From VXRD01 sp965232265 (lineage in GTDB: Bacteria; Latescibacterota; UBA2968): a DNA stretch of 64,000 bases. Under the pieces are notes generated by a model. The model was not told where the DNA came from. It ran no database searches and saw only the letters and a program-made list of their open reading frames with translations. The stretch spans positions 744,001 to 808,000 of the forward strand of contig CBDDPH010000002.1 of assembly GCA_965232265.1 (NCBI GenBank), given 5' to 3'. How positions within the stretch are numbered: the first letter of the stretch is position 1; the number at the start of each line of letters is the position of its first letter. A program made the translations under genes and the position numbers. Shown piece by piece: positions 1 through 8,563 of the stretch.

Positions 1-846
1 GTCGAGGCTGGTGTGCCTGCCGAGGCTGTGCAGTGTATTACGGGTCCGGGGAATGAATTGGGCCATGCGCTGTGTTCGGATAGCCGCGTGCGCAAGATCA
101 GTTTTACGGGTAGCCGCGATGTGGGTGAAGAGATTTGCAATATGGCGGGGTTGAAGAAGGTGACGATGGAGTTGGGTTCTAATGCGCCTTTGATTGTGAT
201 GCCCGATGCGGATCTGGATCAGGTGGCGGCGGCGACGGCGACAACGGGTTTTGCCAATGCCGGGCAGGTGTGTATTTCAGCGCAGAGGGTGATTGTCAAT
301 GATGCGGTTTACGGCGATTTTATCGATGCGTTGACGCCCAAGGTTGAGGCACTGGCGACGGGCAATCCCGTTGCTGATGGCGTGATGATGGGGCCGATGG
401 TGAGGGAGCGCGATGCCGAGCGCGTGCAGGCGTGGATTCAGGATGCGGTGGGGGCTGGCGCGCGTCTGGTGACAGGCGGCGAGCGCGAGGGTGCGATTTA
501 TCAACCGACGATTCTGGCCGATGTGGATCCGAGTATGAAAATTTCGTGCGATGAGTTGTTCGGTCCCGCGGTGGGTATTACGCGGTTTGACGATATCGAC
601 GCTGCGATTGCGATGGCGAATGATACGAATTACGGTTTGAGCGCGGCGCTGTTTACGGAGAATATCCACTGGGCGATGCGGTTTGCGCGGGAGGTGCATT
701 CGGGCAATATCCACGTCAATTGGGGTACGCAGTGGCGCGCGGATTTGATGCCCTATGGCGGGCTGAAGGATAGCGGAATGGGCAAGGAGGGTCCGAAGTA
801 TGCGGTGGAGGAGATGACGGAGACGAAGATGGTGGTGTTTCATTAA
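1..846 (+). CDS. Aldehyde dehydrogenase family protein, C-terminal part (5' end outside window)
   Basis: This is the C-terminal 281 residues of an NAD(P)-dependent aldehyde dehydrogenase, which oxidises an aldehyde to a carboxylate in the cytoplasm. The frame is open from base 1, so the start lies upstream. The general-base glutamate is in ELGSNAP (about base 170) and the catalytic cysteine is in GQVCISAQRV (codon 271-273). The tail GGLKDSGMGKEGPKYAVEEM is the usual family ending (about 480 residues when complete). The substrate cannot be told from this part. The gene faces the sulfatase operon and shares a bidirectional terminator with it. Confidence 0.93.
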   Translation, partial: VEAGVPAEAVQCITGPGNELGHALCSDSRVRKISFTGSRDVGEEICNMAGLKKVTMELGSNAPLIVMPDADLDQVAAATATTGFANAGQVCISAQRVIVNDAVYGDFIDALTPKVEALATGNPVADGVMMGPMVRERDAERVQAWIQDAVGAGARLVTGGEREGAIYQPTILADVDPSMKISCDELFGPAVGITRFDDIDAAIAMANDTNYGLSAALFTENIHWAMRFAREVHSGNIHVNWGTQWRADLMPYGGLKDSGMGKEGPKYAVEEMTETKMVVFH

Positions 847-863
847 GTTGTCTGTAAGATGCG

Positions 864-897
864 AAAAAACGGCTCCTCACGAGGAGCCGTTTTTTTT
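864..897. terminator. Bidirectional rho-independent terminator
   Basis: A perfect stem (AACGGCTCCTC / GAGGAGCCGTT) with an AC loop is flanked by A-runs on the left and T-runs on the right, so it can end transcription from both sides. It sits between the convergent aldehyde dehydrogenase and sulfatase genes. Confidence 0.9.
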
Positions 898-2440
898 ACC
901 AGTTTTCGTCAACTGGTCCGGCATAGGGCGCGTGCTCGAATCGGCAGGGCGATTCCACGAGGCGCGGGTCACTTTGTTCGCGGAGGGTTTGCATGAGTGC
1001 GGTGGCGAGTTCTTTGCGGATGGGGTCGTATTCGGGGTCGGCGGCGATGTTGTTCATGTAGTGCGGGTCCACGCGCAGGTCGTAGAGTTCTTCCTGGGGG
1101 CGTTTGCCAAAGCCGATTTCGAATAGTTCCTGCACGTCTTCTTCTGCGCGGTGGCGGATCATATAGGCTTTTGTGGGGCTGGCGTCCATGTCGGGATAGG
1201 CGATGAAGGTTTTCCCTGTCAGGTCTTCGGCAGAAGGGGCTTCTGCATGGAGGTCGTCGAGTCCCTGGGGATCGCCCATGGGCCAGCGGTCGGGTGCAAA
1301 GTTGTGGATATAGAGAAAATCACTGGTGCGGATGGCGCGTTGCGGATAGGGTAGCTGGCCTTCTCTTGCGGTGCCAACGTGCCGTTCTCTTCCGGTGATG
1401 ACAAAGGTGCGGTCGGGATCGACGAGGCCGCTCTGGTCGCTTTTGAGTACGGGGAGCAGGCTTTTGCCGGTCATGGTATTGGGGATGTCTGCGCCTGCGG
1501 CTTCGAGGAATGTGGGGGCGAGGTCCATGAGGTTGACAAAGTCTTCAACGGTGCGTCCTGCGGGGATGTTGTTGGGCCAACGCGCAGCGAGGGTGACTTC
1601 GCAGCCGATGTCGTAGAGGTTGCATTTGCCGCGGGGAAAGCCCGGTATGCCGTGGTCGCCGCTGACGACGATGAGGGTGTTGTCGAGTTCGCCGATTTCT
1701 TCGAGGCGCTGGATTAATACGCCCAGGCCAGCGTCAACGGCCTGGCATTCGCCCAGGTAGTCGGCTACGTCTTCGCGGATGTCGTGTACATCGGGCAGGA
1801 AGCCGGGTAAGCGGCCTTTGAGGTCGTCGGGTTCCAGATCCCATAAGGCTTTGCCCGAGCCGCGTTCCCAGGAGCGATGGGTGTTGGTGGGGCCCCACCA
1901 GTAGCAGAAGGGTGTGTTCTCGGGGCGGGCGTCGAGGAATGCGTTAAAGTTGTCGCGGGTTTCGCTCAGGAGTGCTTGTTTGGCACCTTCAACGCCCAAT
2001 TCGTCGGCGTTTTGGGTGACCCAGTGGGAGAATCTGCGGTAGTTGGTGCCGGCAGGTTCGTAGCGGGTTCGCTCGGCACCATAAGGGGCATTGGCGGCTT
2101 TTCCGGGGGACCAGACTTTGTAGGTGTAGCCGATGTGGTATCCGGCTTTTTCGAGCTCGAGGGGGTAGGTGGGGATGCTTTCGTCCCATAAGGCGCCTGA
2201 TAAGATGGCGCCGAGGCCGGTTTGCCAGAAGTATTGTCCAGAGAGGATGGCGCTTCGGCAGGGGGTGCAACTCGGCGCGGGTACAAAGGCGTTGGTGAAT
2301 AGCGCGCCTTCGCGGGCGATGCGGTCAAAGTTGGGGGTGTCGATGAGCTGGTTGAGCGAGTTGGGGCCTTCTACGCGCTGATATGCGCTGGCATAACGCC
2401 CCCAGTCATCGGCAAAAGCAAAGAGGATGTTGGGTTGCAT
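896..2440 (-). CDS. Sulfatase (formylglycine-dependent, arylsulfatase family)
   Basis: A 514-residue type I sulfatase that hydrolyses sulfate esters. The N-terminal FADDWG motif carries the metal-binding aspartates (D11, D12). The signature C58-T-P-C-R62 fits CxPxR, in which the cysteine is converted to formylglycine. A later SGDHG motif supplies further metal ligands. I see no signal peptide, so a cytoplasmic location is likely, acting on an imported or small substrate. It is the second gene of an operon, 27 bp behind the FAD-dependent oxidoreductase, with a GGAGA ribosome site. The required maturation enzyme is encoded in the same window (57914-58861). The substrate is unknown; the flavoprotein neighbour hints at catabolism of a sulfated organic compound, which is inference. 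Confidence 0.93.
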   Translation of the reverse strand: MQPNILFAFADDWGRYASAYQRVEGPNSLNQLIDTPNFDRIAREGALFTNAFVPAPSCTPCRSAILSGQYFWQTGLGAILSGALWDESIPTYPLELEKAGYHIGYTYKVWSPGKAANAPYGAERTRYEPAGTNYRRFSHWVTQNADELGVEGAKQALLSETRDNFNAFLDARPENTPFCYWWGPTNTHRSWERGSGKALWDLEPDDLKGRLPGFLPDVHDIREDVADYLGECQAVDAGLGVLIQRLEEIGELDNTLIVVSGDHGIPGFPRGKCNLYDIGCEVTLAARWPNNIPAGRTVEDFVNLMDLAPTFLEAAGADIPNTMTGKSLLPVLKSDQSGLVDPDRTFVITGRERHVGTAREGQLPYPQRAIRTSDFLYIHNFAPDRWPMGDPQGLDDLHAEAPSAEDLTGKTFIAYPDMDASPTKAYMIRHRAEEDVQELFEIGFGKRPQEELYDLRVDPHYMNNIAADPEYDPIRKELATALMQTLREQSDPRLVESPCRFEHAPYAGPVDENW

Positions 2441-2467
2441 GGGTTCTCCATTTTTGGTGTGGATGGT

Positions 2468-3814
2468 CTATTTCGGTGTGGTGTATTCCGCCGCGCCTTC
2501 GCCCGCGATGAGGCCATAGGCGAGGCCCATGCACAGGCCGCCTGTGTAGCCCCGGGTGTAGATGCCGCCACAGTCGGCGCCGGCTGCGTAGAGGCCCGGG
2601 ATGGGCTGGTCGTTTTTGTCTATGACTTGCGCCTGGGCATTGACTTTGGCGCCGCCGTAGGTAAAGGTGATGCCGGGGCGTGTGCGGATGGCGTAATAGG
2701 GCGGTGTGTTGAGGGAGATGAGGCCGCCGGTTTTTGGTATTGAGAGGGTTTGGCCGTTGCCTGTGGCGCAGGCGGTGGCGTATTCGGCTATTGTTTTTTC
2801 GAATGTGTTGGCGGGGATGTGCCAGCGGTTGGTCAGTGCGCGGGTGAGTTCTTCAAGGGATGATGTTTTGATGACTTCGCCGCCTGCTTCGCGGATGTTT
2901 TTGACGCGGTCATTGTCTGGCGTGGGCCATTGCGAGAGTGCGTTCTGGTTGTCGCGGATGTGCTGGTCAAAGATGAGGACGGCCGTGGCCCGGGGTTGCT
3001 GGACGAGGGTGTGGCAGGTGACTTCGTCGCCGAGATATTCGTCGTCGAATCGCTCGCCTTTGAGGTTGATTAAGATGGCGTATTCGCTGAAGTCGGGTTT
3101 GACTTTGAGGAAGTTGTGCAGGCCGACTCGTGCGGGCGGTGCGGGTAGGAGGTGGCCGTAGAAGCGGTTGAGAGGTCCTGTAGGTTGCGCGCCTGCTTCA
3201 AGTGCGCTTTGAAAGCCTCCGCCGGTGTTTTGAGGTACGCCGCGGACGATCATATGATCGGATTCTGTGCCGAAGTACTGCGCGCGCAATTCGGGGCTGG
3301 CCTGATATCCGCCAGTTGATAGGATGACGGAGTGGGTTTTCAATTCTGAGTGTGTGGTTTTGACGCCTGTGATGGGTTTGCCGTTGCCGCCGATGAGGCC
3401 GGTCAGGCCAGTGTGTGTGAGGATGGTGCCGCCCATGTGTTGGAACTGGTAGCCGAGGGTTTCCATTGCGGTGCGGGCGTCGGGGGTGAATTGGTAGATG
3501 GTGCGTTGAAATTTGTACGGTTTGTCTTCGCGTGCTTGTAGAGATACGCCCTGCTTGCGGAGCCACTCGATGCCTGTGTAAAAGTGGTCGATGAGCGCGG
3601 TGCCGAGTGCTGTGTCGCCATTGGGCTGCACTTTGAGCCATTCATCGATGTTTTTTGCACACCAGATTGTGCCGCCCGATGCAGCGGCGGATCCGCCAAT
3701 TGTTTCGGCTTTTTCGATGATGGCTACGGACGCGCCTTTTTCCCTGGCACGCAACGCCGCACACAATCCGCCTATGCCCGCGCCCGCTACAATGACGTCG
3801 TAATGGTCAGACAT
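2468..3814 (-). CDS. FAD-dependent oxidoreductase (fumarate reductase / ketosteroid dehydrogenase-like flavoprotein)
   Basis: A 448-residue FAD_binding_2-type flavoprotein. The Rossmann motif VAGAGIGG (residues 9-16) binds the FAD pyrophosphate, EK and GGSAAASGG follow, and the C-terminal YAAGADCGG...YTGGLCMG segment is the second FAD-contact motif. The family includes fumarate reductases, 3-ketosteroid dehydrogenases and tricarballylate dehydrogenases; the substrate cannot be fixed here. The ATG at 3814 has an AGGAGA site; an upstream in-frame extension has no such site. It is the first gene of a two-gene operon with the sulfatase and has a near-consensus promoter directly upstream. Confidence 0.9.
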   Translation of the reverse strand: MSDHYDVIVAGAGIGGLCAALRAREKGASVAIIEKAETIGGSAAASGGTIWCAKNIDEWLKVQPNGDTALGTALIDHFYTGIEWLRKQGVSLQAREDKPYKFQRTIYQFTPDARTAMETLGYQFQHMGGTILTHTGLTGLIGGNGKPITGVKTTHSELKTHSVILSTGGYQASPELRAQYFGTESDHMIVRGVPQNTGGGFQSALEAGAQPTGPLNRFYGHLLPAPPARVGLHNFLKVKPDFSEYAILINLKGERFDDEYLGDEVTCHTLVQQPRATAVLIFDQHIRDNQNALSQWPTPDNDRVKNIREAGGEVIKTSSLEELTRALTNRWHIPANTFEKTIAEYATACATGNGQTLSIPKTGGLISLNTPPYYAIRTRPGITFTYGGAKVNAQAQVIDKNDQPIPGLYAAGADCGGIYTRGYTGGLCMGLAYGLIAGEGAAEYTTPK

Positions 3815-3842
3815 CGCGTTTCTCCTGTGAATATCAGGGCGT

Positions 3843-3871
3843 ATCCTAATACGGTTTGTTCCCGCTGTCAA
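3843..3871 (-). promoter_or_regulatory. Sigma-70 type promoter for the flavoprotein-sulfatase operon
   Basis: On the minus strand TTGACA is followed after 17 bp by TAGGAT, about 30 bp upstream of the flavoprotein start codon. A terminator hairpin lies just upstream, insulating this promoter. Confidence 0.75.
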
Positions 3872-3882
3872 GGCAAAGAAAA

Positions 3883-3909
3883 AAGGAGGTGAGATAATCT
3901 CACCTCCTT
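3883..3909 (-). terminator. Rho-independent terminator upstream of the flavoprotein promoter
   Basis: A 12-bp perfect stem (AAGGAGGTGAGA / TCTCACCTCCTT) with a 3-base loop is followed by a T-run on the minus strand. It would stop transcription arriving from genes at higher coordinates. The stem also contains a Shine-Dalgarno-like AAGGAGGTGA, but no start codon follows it at a suitable distance. Confidence 0.75.
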
Positions 3910-4030
3910 GAGTGCAGAAATCAATGGGTTTGAATCAACGGCAAGCTGAAGTCGCGGCATTTCCTTGCCTCAAATTTTTTCGAAGTATTTCGAAGTGCTC
4001 TTTCAAATAAGTTTCTTACCTGAATCCACT

Positions 4031-4098
4031 GGACTCCTGCTTTCGCAGGAGTGACGAACGACGGTTGTCATTGCGGCATGCTTAAGGCCGCAATCCAG
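4031..4098. repeat. Dispersed palindromic repeats (GCAGGAGT hairpin plus family B element)
   Basis: ACTCCTGC-TTTC-GCAGGAGT is a small hairpin. It is followed by GTCATTGCGGCATGCTTAAG...GCCGCAATCCAG, the first of about ten copies in this window of the element called family B here (shell GTCATYGCGGC ... GCCGCRATCCAG). Confidence 0.8.
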
Positions 4099-4299
4099 TC
4101 AATAAGAAAAACATATCAGCAAATTTTTTTGAAATACCACGAAGTCTTTGAGAATTTCATCTTCTGTCAAATTTTTTTCTTGTAATTTTTTCTGAGTTTT
4201 AATCGCTCGTGCGAATATCTTACCAAAATTATGATCGCATTCCGCCTCTATTTCTAAACGAATGGTGCGGATTTCTTCCACTATGGGATCTTTCCACAT
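4099..4299 (-). CDS. Small hypothetical protein (MWKDPIVEEIR family)
   Basis: A 66-residue acidic and helical protein beginning MWKDPIVEEIRTIRLEIEAE. Short proteins with this N-terminal signature occur in cyanobacteria and other bacteria, often beside PIN-domain or other toxin-like genes, so an antitoxin role is possible; that is recollection plus inference. The start has a strong GGAGG site 9 bp upstream, which argues for real translation. No toxin partner is seen beside it. Confidence 0.6.
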   Translation of the reverse strand: MWKDPIVEEIRTIRLEIEAECDHNFGKIFARAIKTQKKLQEKNLTEDEILKDFVVFQKNLLICFSY

Positions 4300-4424
4300 C
4301 GTATTATACCTCCATTAACTCTTCAGGCGTACACATCACAGTTTGGGATGGGTATCAATTTTAGAGCAAAAAGTAATATTACCATTCGAGTAATGGAACT
4401 CTTTCTTCTTCCCTTATAAGTGGC

Positions 4425-4586
4425 ACATGAGTACGCACATCCCAGGGAAGAATCGTCCACGCTGATCCAGTCGAGTCCATATTGTGAAACGGCTGCTGCG
4501 ACCACAGTTGTTCCCATGCTCTTCAGCGCGGGATCGTCGTCTGCTGCTTTGGCAATGGCGTTATTGGCTGTGACCAGCCTTGCCCT
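4425..4586 (-). pseudogene. PP2C-type protein phosphatase, internal fragment
   Basis: The minus strand reads ARLVTANNAIAKAADDDP, then ALKSMGTTVVAAAV, then LDWISVDDSSLG. This matches the middle of PPM/PP2C serine/threonine phosphatases (kgMGTTvvaa ... vGDSr), except that the invariant glycine of GDS is aspartate here. No N-terminal DGMGG block is attached, and the frame runs into unrelated sequence on both sides. A separate N-terminal PP2C piece lies at 12961-13137, so both look like debris of a broken phosphatase gene. The match is by eye. Confidence 0.55.
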
Positions 4587-5088
4587 TGTTGGGGTCATTC
4601 GTCCTGCCTTCCAATCGAATCCCGCCTCCAATCGAATCCCGCCACTGCATGGCCAGAAAAGTTGAATCCCGCCACTGCATGACCAGAAAAGTCATTGGGT
4701 CCCGATGCACTTGCTGGCCTACTTCATCCTCGGATGCAATGCATCGTTTCACGAAGTCATCGAAGTCGGCGAGGATTTTGACTTCACTCACTCTGAGCCC
4801 CATTTCATCGAGAAGTTCGATCATGCGTGCGTCAATTTCATCGAGAAGTTCGATCATGCGTGCGTCAATCGAATCCCGCCCAATCGAATCCCACCACTGC
4901 ATGACCAGAGTTATCAGCGTGCCTCGATTCACCTGCTGGCCTACTTCGTCCTCGATGGTTGCAATGCATCGGTTGATCAAATCGACAAAGGCTTGAGCGG
5001 TTCTGATTTCACTCATTCTGGGATCCGCTTCATTGAGAAGTTCGATCATGCGTGCGCCCCCCAATGTTTCAATTCCTAGAAAAGACAT
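4561..5088 (-). CDS. Hypothetical protein with internal repeats (RMIELL family, copy 1)
   Basis: A 175-residue protein that I do not recognise. It is built from degenerate repeats of about 55 residues: RMIELLNEADPRMSEIRT...EDEVGQQVNRGTL...MQWWDS and RMIELLDEMGLRVSEVKI...EDEVGQQVHRDPM...MQWRDS, with extra duplications of DARMIELLDE and QWRDS. The start MSFLGIE has a GGAG site. Relatives are at 13317-13568 (one unit, looks intact) and 7389-7714 (no start). The upstream 40 bp, including ACATTTAGGGTTATTT, is shared with the 13568 copy. Predicted mostly helical with no signal peptide. It may be a stable protein family growing by tandem duplication, or a decaying one. Confidence 0.5.
   Translation of the reverse strand: MSFLGIETLGGARMIELLNEADPRMSEIRTAQAFVDLINRCIATIEDEVGQQVNRGTLITLVMQWWDSIGRDSIDARMIELLDEIDARMIELLDEMGLRVSEVKILADFDDFVKRCIASEDEVGQQVHRDPMTFLVMQWRDSTFLAMQWRDSIGGGIRLEGRTNDPNKGKAGHSQ
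4623..4996. repeat. Long direct repeat, copy 1 (partner at 7389-7714)
   Basis: Nearly identical to 7389-7714 over its length. Copy 1 carries two additional in-frame insertions totalling 48 bp, each itself a short duplication (a 33-bp piece holding TCATCGAGAAGTTCGATC, and a 15-bp AATCGAATCCC piece). It lies inside the repetitive small gene. Confidence 0.85.
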
Positions 5089-5152
5089 GTTTGATCTCCA
5101 AAATTAGACATTTAGGGTTATTTCTGGATATAGAATATGGGAACCTTCGTCC

Positions 5153-5947
5153 CTACATACGCAATACACGGGCGCGAATCTGCTCGAACCGTGCGGATGT
5201 TTTTTTTAAGCCGCCAGTGAATGGGAGTTTGGCAATCTCGGATCGAACGAAATCGATGCGTGACTGCGTTGGCGGATGAGTCGAAAACCACACGTCAACC
5301 CCTTTGGGTTGGCGTTTGTGCAACGCCAACAGCGTCTCAAAAAAACGCGCGATGCCCTCGGGATCCACACCTGCATTCACCATACAACGCACGGCAAACG
5401 CATCGGATTCGCGCTCTGCTGCGCGACCGTATTTCAACACAGCCAATCCCGCGCCAAATCCCACCAATTGACCGACGATCTCGCGCTTCTGCGATGACTC
5501 CTCGCCCCCAGATATCAAATCGACCAGCACAGCAAGACCATATTGCCTTGTAATATTTCGCGCTCCGTGATGCCTCTCCACATGCCCGATCTCGTGCCCG
5601 ATCACCCCAGCCAACTCCGACTCGGTCTCAGCCGCTTTAATCAAGCCGAGATTCACGTACACAAATCCCCCCGGCAGAGCAAATGCATTCACCTCGGGCG
5701 CATTGACCACCTTAAAATAGTATCGAAACCGCGACAGTTCCGACGCCCGTACCAGAGCCTGCCCCAGGCTGTCTATATAAGCCCGCACCAGTGGATCCCT
5801 GTGCATCTGCAATGACCGCTCCACCTCCCACGCGGCTTGCCTGCCAAGTTCCACTTCTTGCTTGGGCGTCAGCAAGTTCAGTTGGTTGATCGCCGCGCAC
5901 GACAGCGTCAAAGCGACTAAAAATATCAGAGAGATTTTTTTTATCAA
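5153..5947 (-). CDS. M48 family zinc metalloprotease, putative lipoprotein
   Basis: A 264-residue Zn-dependent peptidase of the M48 / Oma1-BepA type. HEIGH at residues 118-122 gives two zinc ligands and the catalytic Glu; E178 in ERESDAFA is the likely third ligand. The N-terminus is a hydrophobic signal ending LTLSC (Cys17), a loose lipobox, so periplasmic membrane anchoring is likely but not certain. Homologues degrade misassembled outer-membrane proteins. The start is TTG with a strong GGGAGG site 8 bp upstream. It appears monocistronic. Confidence 0.9.
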   Translation of the reverse strand: MIKKISLIFLVALTLSCAAINQLNLLTPKQEVELGRQAAWEVERSLQMHRDPLVRAYIDSLGQALVRASELSRFRYYFKVVNAPEVNAFALPGGFVYVNLGLIKAAETESELAGVIGHEIGHVERHHGARNITRQYGLAVLVDLISGGEESSQKREIVGQLVGFGAGLAVLKYGRAAERESDAFAVRCMVNAGVDPEGIARFFETLLALHKRQPKGVDVWFSTHPPTQSRIDFVRSEIAKLPFTGGLKKTSARFEQIRARVLRM

Positions 5948-6119
5948 CGCGGACGCCTCCCTTTCAGGTGATCGCTTCTATACGTCATGTGTGACTTTTG
6001 AATAAGGGTCAAAAAAACAAGCAATCAGTGGTCAGCATCCAGCGAAACAAGGATCTTAGAGCCGTCATTACTGTTTATTGACTCGCACTCTCTCTGTGTT
6101 TGGCGGTTAAAACCGCTGG

Positions 6120-6773
6120 TCAATCTGGTGGATTTAACCGAAAGACCGTTACCGATCCTCTCGCCATTGCGCGGCTTACGGATACGTCCGACAATGTGAT
6201 AAAAATAGGCTTTCCAGGACTGCCCAATAATCTTTCTAAAGTGATGGGTTTTTCATTGAAGTAGGCCGCAAGTCCCAAGAGTATCAAGCTCTCATCCGTG
6301 TCGTTCTCTAAATTTATATTGAACTTCAGATCAAATGACCTGAGACTCTCTTTTTTCATTGCCTCAATGTTGTCTCGCAGACTTTTTGGCAGTCCCACAT
6401 CGAGTACTTTTTCTTCACTGAAAATTATGTTAATATTAGATGATTTTTCCAGATTAAGCGAATCTCTCCTGAAGTCCAAAGGGATTTTAAAGTGTGCCAG
6501 CGAATCAAAGTTTTTCCGAAAACATTCTACATACTCCGCACCCTTGAACACCTTTGGGATTGTGTTTGCAACCTCGATCAAAGCCTTTGACGGGTTTCGC
6601 GAATCCTCATAATCGCTACAACTGGAGACTTCAACGTACAGGTCTCCAATAAGGGCTTTATTTTTTCTCGTCAAAAGGTCTGTCAATTTGATAGGTATTT
6701 CAACCGTGAGTTTGCATCCCGATACAGCGGTTGCCAATAATAACGTCAAGACGTAAAAATAAATGCGCTTCAT
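6120..6773 (-). CDS. Predicted lipoprotein of unknown function
   Basis: A 217-residue protein with a classic lipoprotein signal: MKRIYFYVLTLLLATAVSGC, with lipobox VSGC. The mature part is mixed charge (KLTVEIPIKLTDLL..., then CSDYEDSRNPSKALIEV) and resembles small lipoproteins found in prophages and proteobacteria, but I cannot name a function. The ATG at 6773 is preferred because GGAGAG lies 4-5 bp upstream; a GTG 12 bp further up lacks such a site. Confidence 0.7.
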   Translation of the reverse strand: MKRIYFYVLTLLLATAVSGCKLTVEIPIKLTDLLTRKNKALIGDLYVEVSSCSDYEDSRNPSKALIEVANTIPKVFKGAEYVECFRKNFDSLAHFKIPLDFRRDSLNLEKSSNINIIFSEEKVLDVGLPKSLRDNIEAMKKESLRSFDLKFNINLENDTDESLILLGLAAYFNEKPITLERLLGSPGKPIFITLSDVSVSRAMARGSVTVFRLNPPD

Positions 6774-6810
6774 TTTGCTCTCCACTGATACAGTTCGTTA
6801 CCCTCGCCGT

Positions 6811-7336
6811 CTAACAGAACAAACCGAAGGGGTTGAGACACATTATATCTGAGGTATTGGTCAGATTTTCGACTTGTGTAAAGGCGTTGATAGCCGCCTT
6901 TATATGATCCAGGATAGGCTCAAACTTTCCACTGGCTACAGAGAAAACGAAGGCACGCAGAGTTCGGCTCTGGCTGTGAGAAGTTTAGTAAAATCGAACA
7001 GTATGCTTTCACTATCCTTTTCCATTCACATTCGAGAACGAGAAGGAGTCGCTGCAGTTGGGATTGTGGGGTGAAGTTGCCATTCGGGTTCCTACCGCCC
7101 GTTTCCAAAAAGCACACATCGTATAGAAATGCCGAATGCTGAGGCTCTCTTGATGACCGAATTACGACCCCAAGGTTCTTAGCTAGACAGCGCAATTCAG
7201 AGAATAGCTGGGTTGTCCAGTACGTGCTAGTGCTTCTCTCCTCGTCCGTCCAAGCACTGAGACCTTGAAACGCATCTCGCACAGATTGGATTGGATGAGG
7301 CGGCAAGCTAATTCGTTGCAATCTATAGTTCAACAC
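6811..7336 (-). pseudogene. Hypothetical protein gene with two frameshifts
   Basis: The frame starting with GTG at 7336 (site AGGAGG upstream) reads LNYRLQRISLPPHPIQ to LVLECEWK. A base is then missing in an A-run near 7000; the adjacent frame continues DSESILFDFTKLLTARAEL, and after a second indel near 6950 a third continues AFVFSVASGKFEPILDHIK to the stop at 6811. Joined, this gives about 175 coherent residues, with a VLExEW...DFxKLL pattern recalling uncharacterised nuclease-like hypothetical proteins. Inactive as written. Sequencing error is possible. Confidence 0.6.
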
Positions 7337-7388
7337 ATCTGACACCTCCTGTTTTGGTTGTAAAATACACAGCATTTAGCTGTTGCTA

Positions 7389-7714
7389 CGCCTCCAATCG
7401 AATCCCGCCACTGCATGGCCAGAAAAGTTGAATCCCGCCACTGCATGACCAGAAAAGTCATTGGGTCCCGATGCACTTGCTGGCCTACTTCATCCTCGGA
7501 TGCAATGCATCGTTTCACGAAGTCATCGAAGTCGGCGAGGATTTTGACTTCACTCACTCTGAGCCCCATTTCATCGAGAAGTTCGATCATGCGTGCGTCA
7601 ATCGAATCCCACCACTGCATGACCAGAGTTATCAGCGTGCCTCGATTCACCTGCTGGCCTACTTCGTCCTCGATGGTTGCAATGCATCGGTTGATCAAGT
7701 TGACGAAGGCTTGA
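7389..7714 (-). pseudogene. RMIELL family gene fragment, copy 2 (long direct repeat)
   Basis: A near-identical second copy of 4623-4996 encoding INRCIATIEDEVGQQV to MQWRDSIGG, but lacking the start region and upstream leader of copies 1 and 3. Its right edge lies inside the last codons of the neighbouring 7695-8402 gene, so the duplication joined mid-gene. Unlikely to be translated independently. Confidence 0.6.
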
Positions 7715-8402
7715 TTTGATTAACAAAATACTCAGGCTCTCGTCCCCCCTTCTTTCGATATGCTGGATGGGGACCGACATAAACGGATTTGCCAGTTTTT
7801 AACCTACCCAGAACCGATATGTTGTTCTTGAATTCGGTGCCTTGAAAAACAACAATATTGGGTTCGAAGATTTCGACTTCTTCAACAAAAAATTCTTGAT
7901 CAAAGCTCTCATCCAAATATTTTCTGTTTGTTGCGCCCCCTCTATTCCTTCTATTTTTTGTGACGAATTTGTAATAATTCGTCAAGGCGATGTAGGATAG
8001 GGGGTTTGACGTAGGCAAATCTTTCCCGTTCTTCAAAGCTTGCTGACCTGTGGAAATATTTTTGGTTTTACTCCAGCAGTCGTTCCATTCTAATTCATCT
8101 TTTAAAAAAAATAACGCGGTAAAGTATGTTCCCGCAATATGTGGGTTGTGTTCATATACAGGTTTTTCTTCTATTGCTTGACGTCTTTCGTCAAAACATT
8201 GAATCTTTCCCGGTGTTTCATCCGAGCCTATGTCCAGTCCGACGATCAGAATTTTTTTAGTTTCTCCGTACTTCGAACCGATGTAAGGGTAAGTGGGAAA
8301 TTTGAGGTCAGGATAGCATTTAAGGCATCCAGTTTTGGGATCTATTTTGTATCTTTCGAAAAGTTCTCGATATTTATTTTTTAATTCGGATTGCATACTC
8401 AT
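7695..8402 (-). CDS. Hypothetical protein, possibly uracil-DNA glycosylase-like fold
   Basis: A 235-residue protein. KKILIVGLDIGSDETPG near residue 48, a conserved-looking NPLSYIALTNYYKF block, FEPNIVVFQGTEF and a C-terminal GPHPAYRKKG arrangement are reminiscent of the uracil-DNA glycosylase superfamily (N-terminal GxDPG-like loop, C-terminal HPS/HPA loop). This is only a fold-level guess. The ATG at 8402 has an AGGAGA site. Its last five codons (PSST region) lie in the duplicated block at 7389-7714, so the natural C-terminus may have been replaced. Confidence 0.55.
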   Translation of the reverse strand: MSMQSELKNKYRELFERYKIDPKTGCLKCYPDLKFPTYPYIGSKYGETKKILIVGLDIGSDETPGKIQCFDERRQAIEEKPVYEHNPHIAGTYFTALFFLKDELEWNDCWSKTKNISTGQQALKNGKDLPTSNPLSYIALTNYYKFVTKNRRNRGGATNRKYLDESFDQEFFVEEVEIFEPNIVVFQGTEFKNNISVLGRLKTGKSVYVGPHPAYRKKGGREPEYFVNQIKPSST

Positions 8403-8423
8403 AGTTTTTCTCCTATTGGAAAC

Positions 8424-8512
8424 ATCTGATGGGAACGTCTGTAAAAAAATAGCGTCTCTGCCTCTTGAAAGACAGGCGAGGATTAAGGCCGAAACGGCGC
8501 ACAGGCTACCTT
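8424..8512 (+). pseudogene. Remnant of HigA-like antitoxin gene start
   Basis: ATGGGAACGTCTGTAAAAAA and the following 70 bp closely match the first 80 bp of the intact antitoxin gene at 12308. A small deletion after codon 5 puts a stop (TAG) in frame, and the similarity ends at the CAGGCTACC region. It is a broken duplicate without function. Confidence 0.7.
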
Positions 8513-8563
8513 TTTACAGAACTTTTTGGACTTGACCCTGATCTTTTGAGTATTGGGTGAGGA

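Noticed and set aside
3883..3909. Ribosome binding site (AAGGAGGTGA) for a gene
   Set aside because: It is one arm of a 12-bp terminator stem and no start codon follows at a workable distance.
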